DNA of 6,183 nucleotides from Desulfobacterales bacterium (GTDB taxonomy: Bacteria > Desulfobacterota > Desulfobacteria > Desulfobacterales > C00003060), in the NCBI GenBank assembly GCA_020347085.1, contig CP070769.1, positions 2,326,305-2,332,487 on the forward strand, in the 5' to 3' direction. The translations under genes were made by a program, and so were the position numbers. The notes under the pieces are model-generated. The model was not told the DNA's origin. It did not search any database and was given only the letters and a program-made list of their open reading frames with translations. Below are positions 5,784 through 6,183 of this stretch, in pieces (the stretch's first letter is position 1; each line of letters starts with the position of its first letter).

Positions 5784-6043
5784 TGACTATCCAAATAGGT
5801 AAATCGGTTGGAATAGAAAAAACTTTAGCACAAAATTCTCTTCTCAGAGGACTTGGCCGTGACTGATTCGGAAATTGTCATCAATTATCTATGACTTAAC
5901 TGCATTCCCCTCTTACCCCGGACTGTTCGATTAAGGCCTGGCGAACCAATTTGGTGGAAGCCTATGGTCAGTGGAATGGGCCAAAAATTCAGGCTGGAAT
6001 CGTTGGCCGTGGTCATAGTGGGCCACTCATTCTGAGGCCGTAT
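5784..6043. other. Gene-free spacer right of the riboswitch
   Basis: I see no supported gene. Short open stretches at about 5930-6040 look mildly protein-like in more than one frame (for example GWNRWPWS and WWKPMVSGMG) but lack starts and a consistent frame, so they may be debris of an older gene or repeat. TTGGCCGTG occurs twice (5852-5860 and 6003-6011), which is not clearly meaningful. Confidence 0.45.
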
Positions 6044-6092
6044 TTAGAGATATGAGTTGCAAATGATAAGTTTTTCGGCTTCTCATTTTACG

Positions 6093-6112
6093 ACCTTATA
6101 TGGCAGTATCTT
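6093..6112 (-). repeat. Free GATAN-TGCCATA site (minus orientation)
   Basis: On the minus strand this reads AGATAC-TGCCATA-TAAGGT. The left arm and core are identical to the flank and core at the element's left end (AGATACTGCCATA, 13 bases). The right arm is diverged. Confidence 0.6.
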
Positions 6113-6154
6113 GCATTTCTGAAGTTACACAAACACCACAATATATTGGACATG

Positions 6155-6183
6155 AAAAAGGCGGAGCCATCTCTGACCCCGCC
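6155..6183 (-). terminator. Rho-independent terminator for a gene beyond the right edge
   Basis: On the minus strand GGCGG (6183-6179) pairs with CCGCC (6164-6160). An inner GUCA/UGGC stem closes a GAGA tetraloop, and five T (6159-6155) follow. It is the twin of the hairpin at 4729-4756. By analogy a minus-strand gene should end shortly to the right of this window. Confidence 0.6.

Larger units (their letters stand above)
6044..6183 (+). repeat. Diverged direct repeat, right copy (reaches window edge)
   Basis: The repeat starts with TTAGAGATATGAG (6044-6056), carries TATGGCAGTATC (6099-6110) and ends with the hairpin at 6154-6183, in the same order as 4574-4757. The hairpin block matches 4728-4752 at 23 of 25 positions. 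The copies bracket the riboswitch-controlled gene. Confidence 0.6.

Noticed and set aside
49..5860. 12-bp repeat GAGGACTTGGCC near 49 and 5847
   Set aside because: About one such 12-mer match is expected by chance in a window this long, and nothing similar surrounds it.
1..6183. CRISPR array, tRNA or rRNA genes
   Set aside because: No regularly spaced repeats and no tRNA- or rRNA-like sequence were seen on either strand.

Overview
This window looks like an intergenic-rich accessory stretch of a Gram-negative chromosome. A Sec signal peptide plus an outer-membrane barrel end, a class I cyclic-di-GMP riboswitch, a SYLF-like protein end and a periplasmic-type sulfatase would fit a deltaproteobacterium (Desulfobacterota) or similar environmental proteobacterium. 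That assignment is inference; there is no taxonomic marker gene here.

Layout. Positions 2-94 hold the last 30 codons of a SYLF/YSC84-like gene. Positions 172-2273 are a compact mobile element of about 2.1 kb containing only two tandem, overlapping tyrosine recombinase genes. The first recombinase carries an in-frame TGA that removes its catalytic C-terminal half; the second is intact. Both ends can be read to the base: a 7-bp direct repeat TGCCATA lies at each boundary, with a perfect 15-bp inverted repeat overlapping it on the inside. Joining the ends gives a symmetric circle site, and removing the element gives a quasi-palindromic empty site. After 450 gene-free bases comes a type I sulfatase pseudogene (2678-4120) with two frameshifts and an intact CTPSR formylglycine motif. 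About 170 bp after its stop is a well-formed integron attC site (4294-4348), so the sulfatase or a short reading-frame remnant beside the site may be an old gene cassette. No integron integrase is present.

The right third (4574-6183) holds one minus-strand gene (4843-5487). It encodes a small exported protein with a TolB-like propeller blade joined to the C-terminal half of an outer-membrane beta-barrel. Upstream of it is a near-textbook c-di-GMP-I (GEMM) riboswitch (about 5660-5756), so the gene is probably controlled by cyclic di-GMP. Two diverged direct repeats bracket this unit (4574-4757 and 6044-6183). Each contains the same recombination-like site followed by the same GNRA-tetraloop terminator hairpin, with a compensatory base-pair change.

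The main unexpected feature is a dispersed intergenic site with the core GATAN-TGCCATA. It occurs free at about 4391-4402, 4630-4642 and 6099-6111, and a fourth copy is the site occupied by the two-recombinase element. The element therefore appears to target a repeat family found between genes in this region. Both sizeable accessory genes at the left and centre (the first recombinase and the sulfatase) are broken, which suggests a mobile, decaying region.
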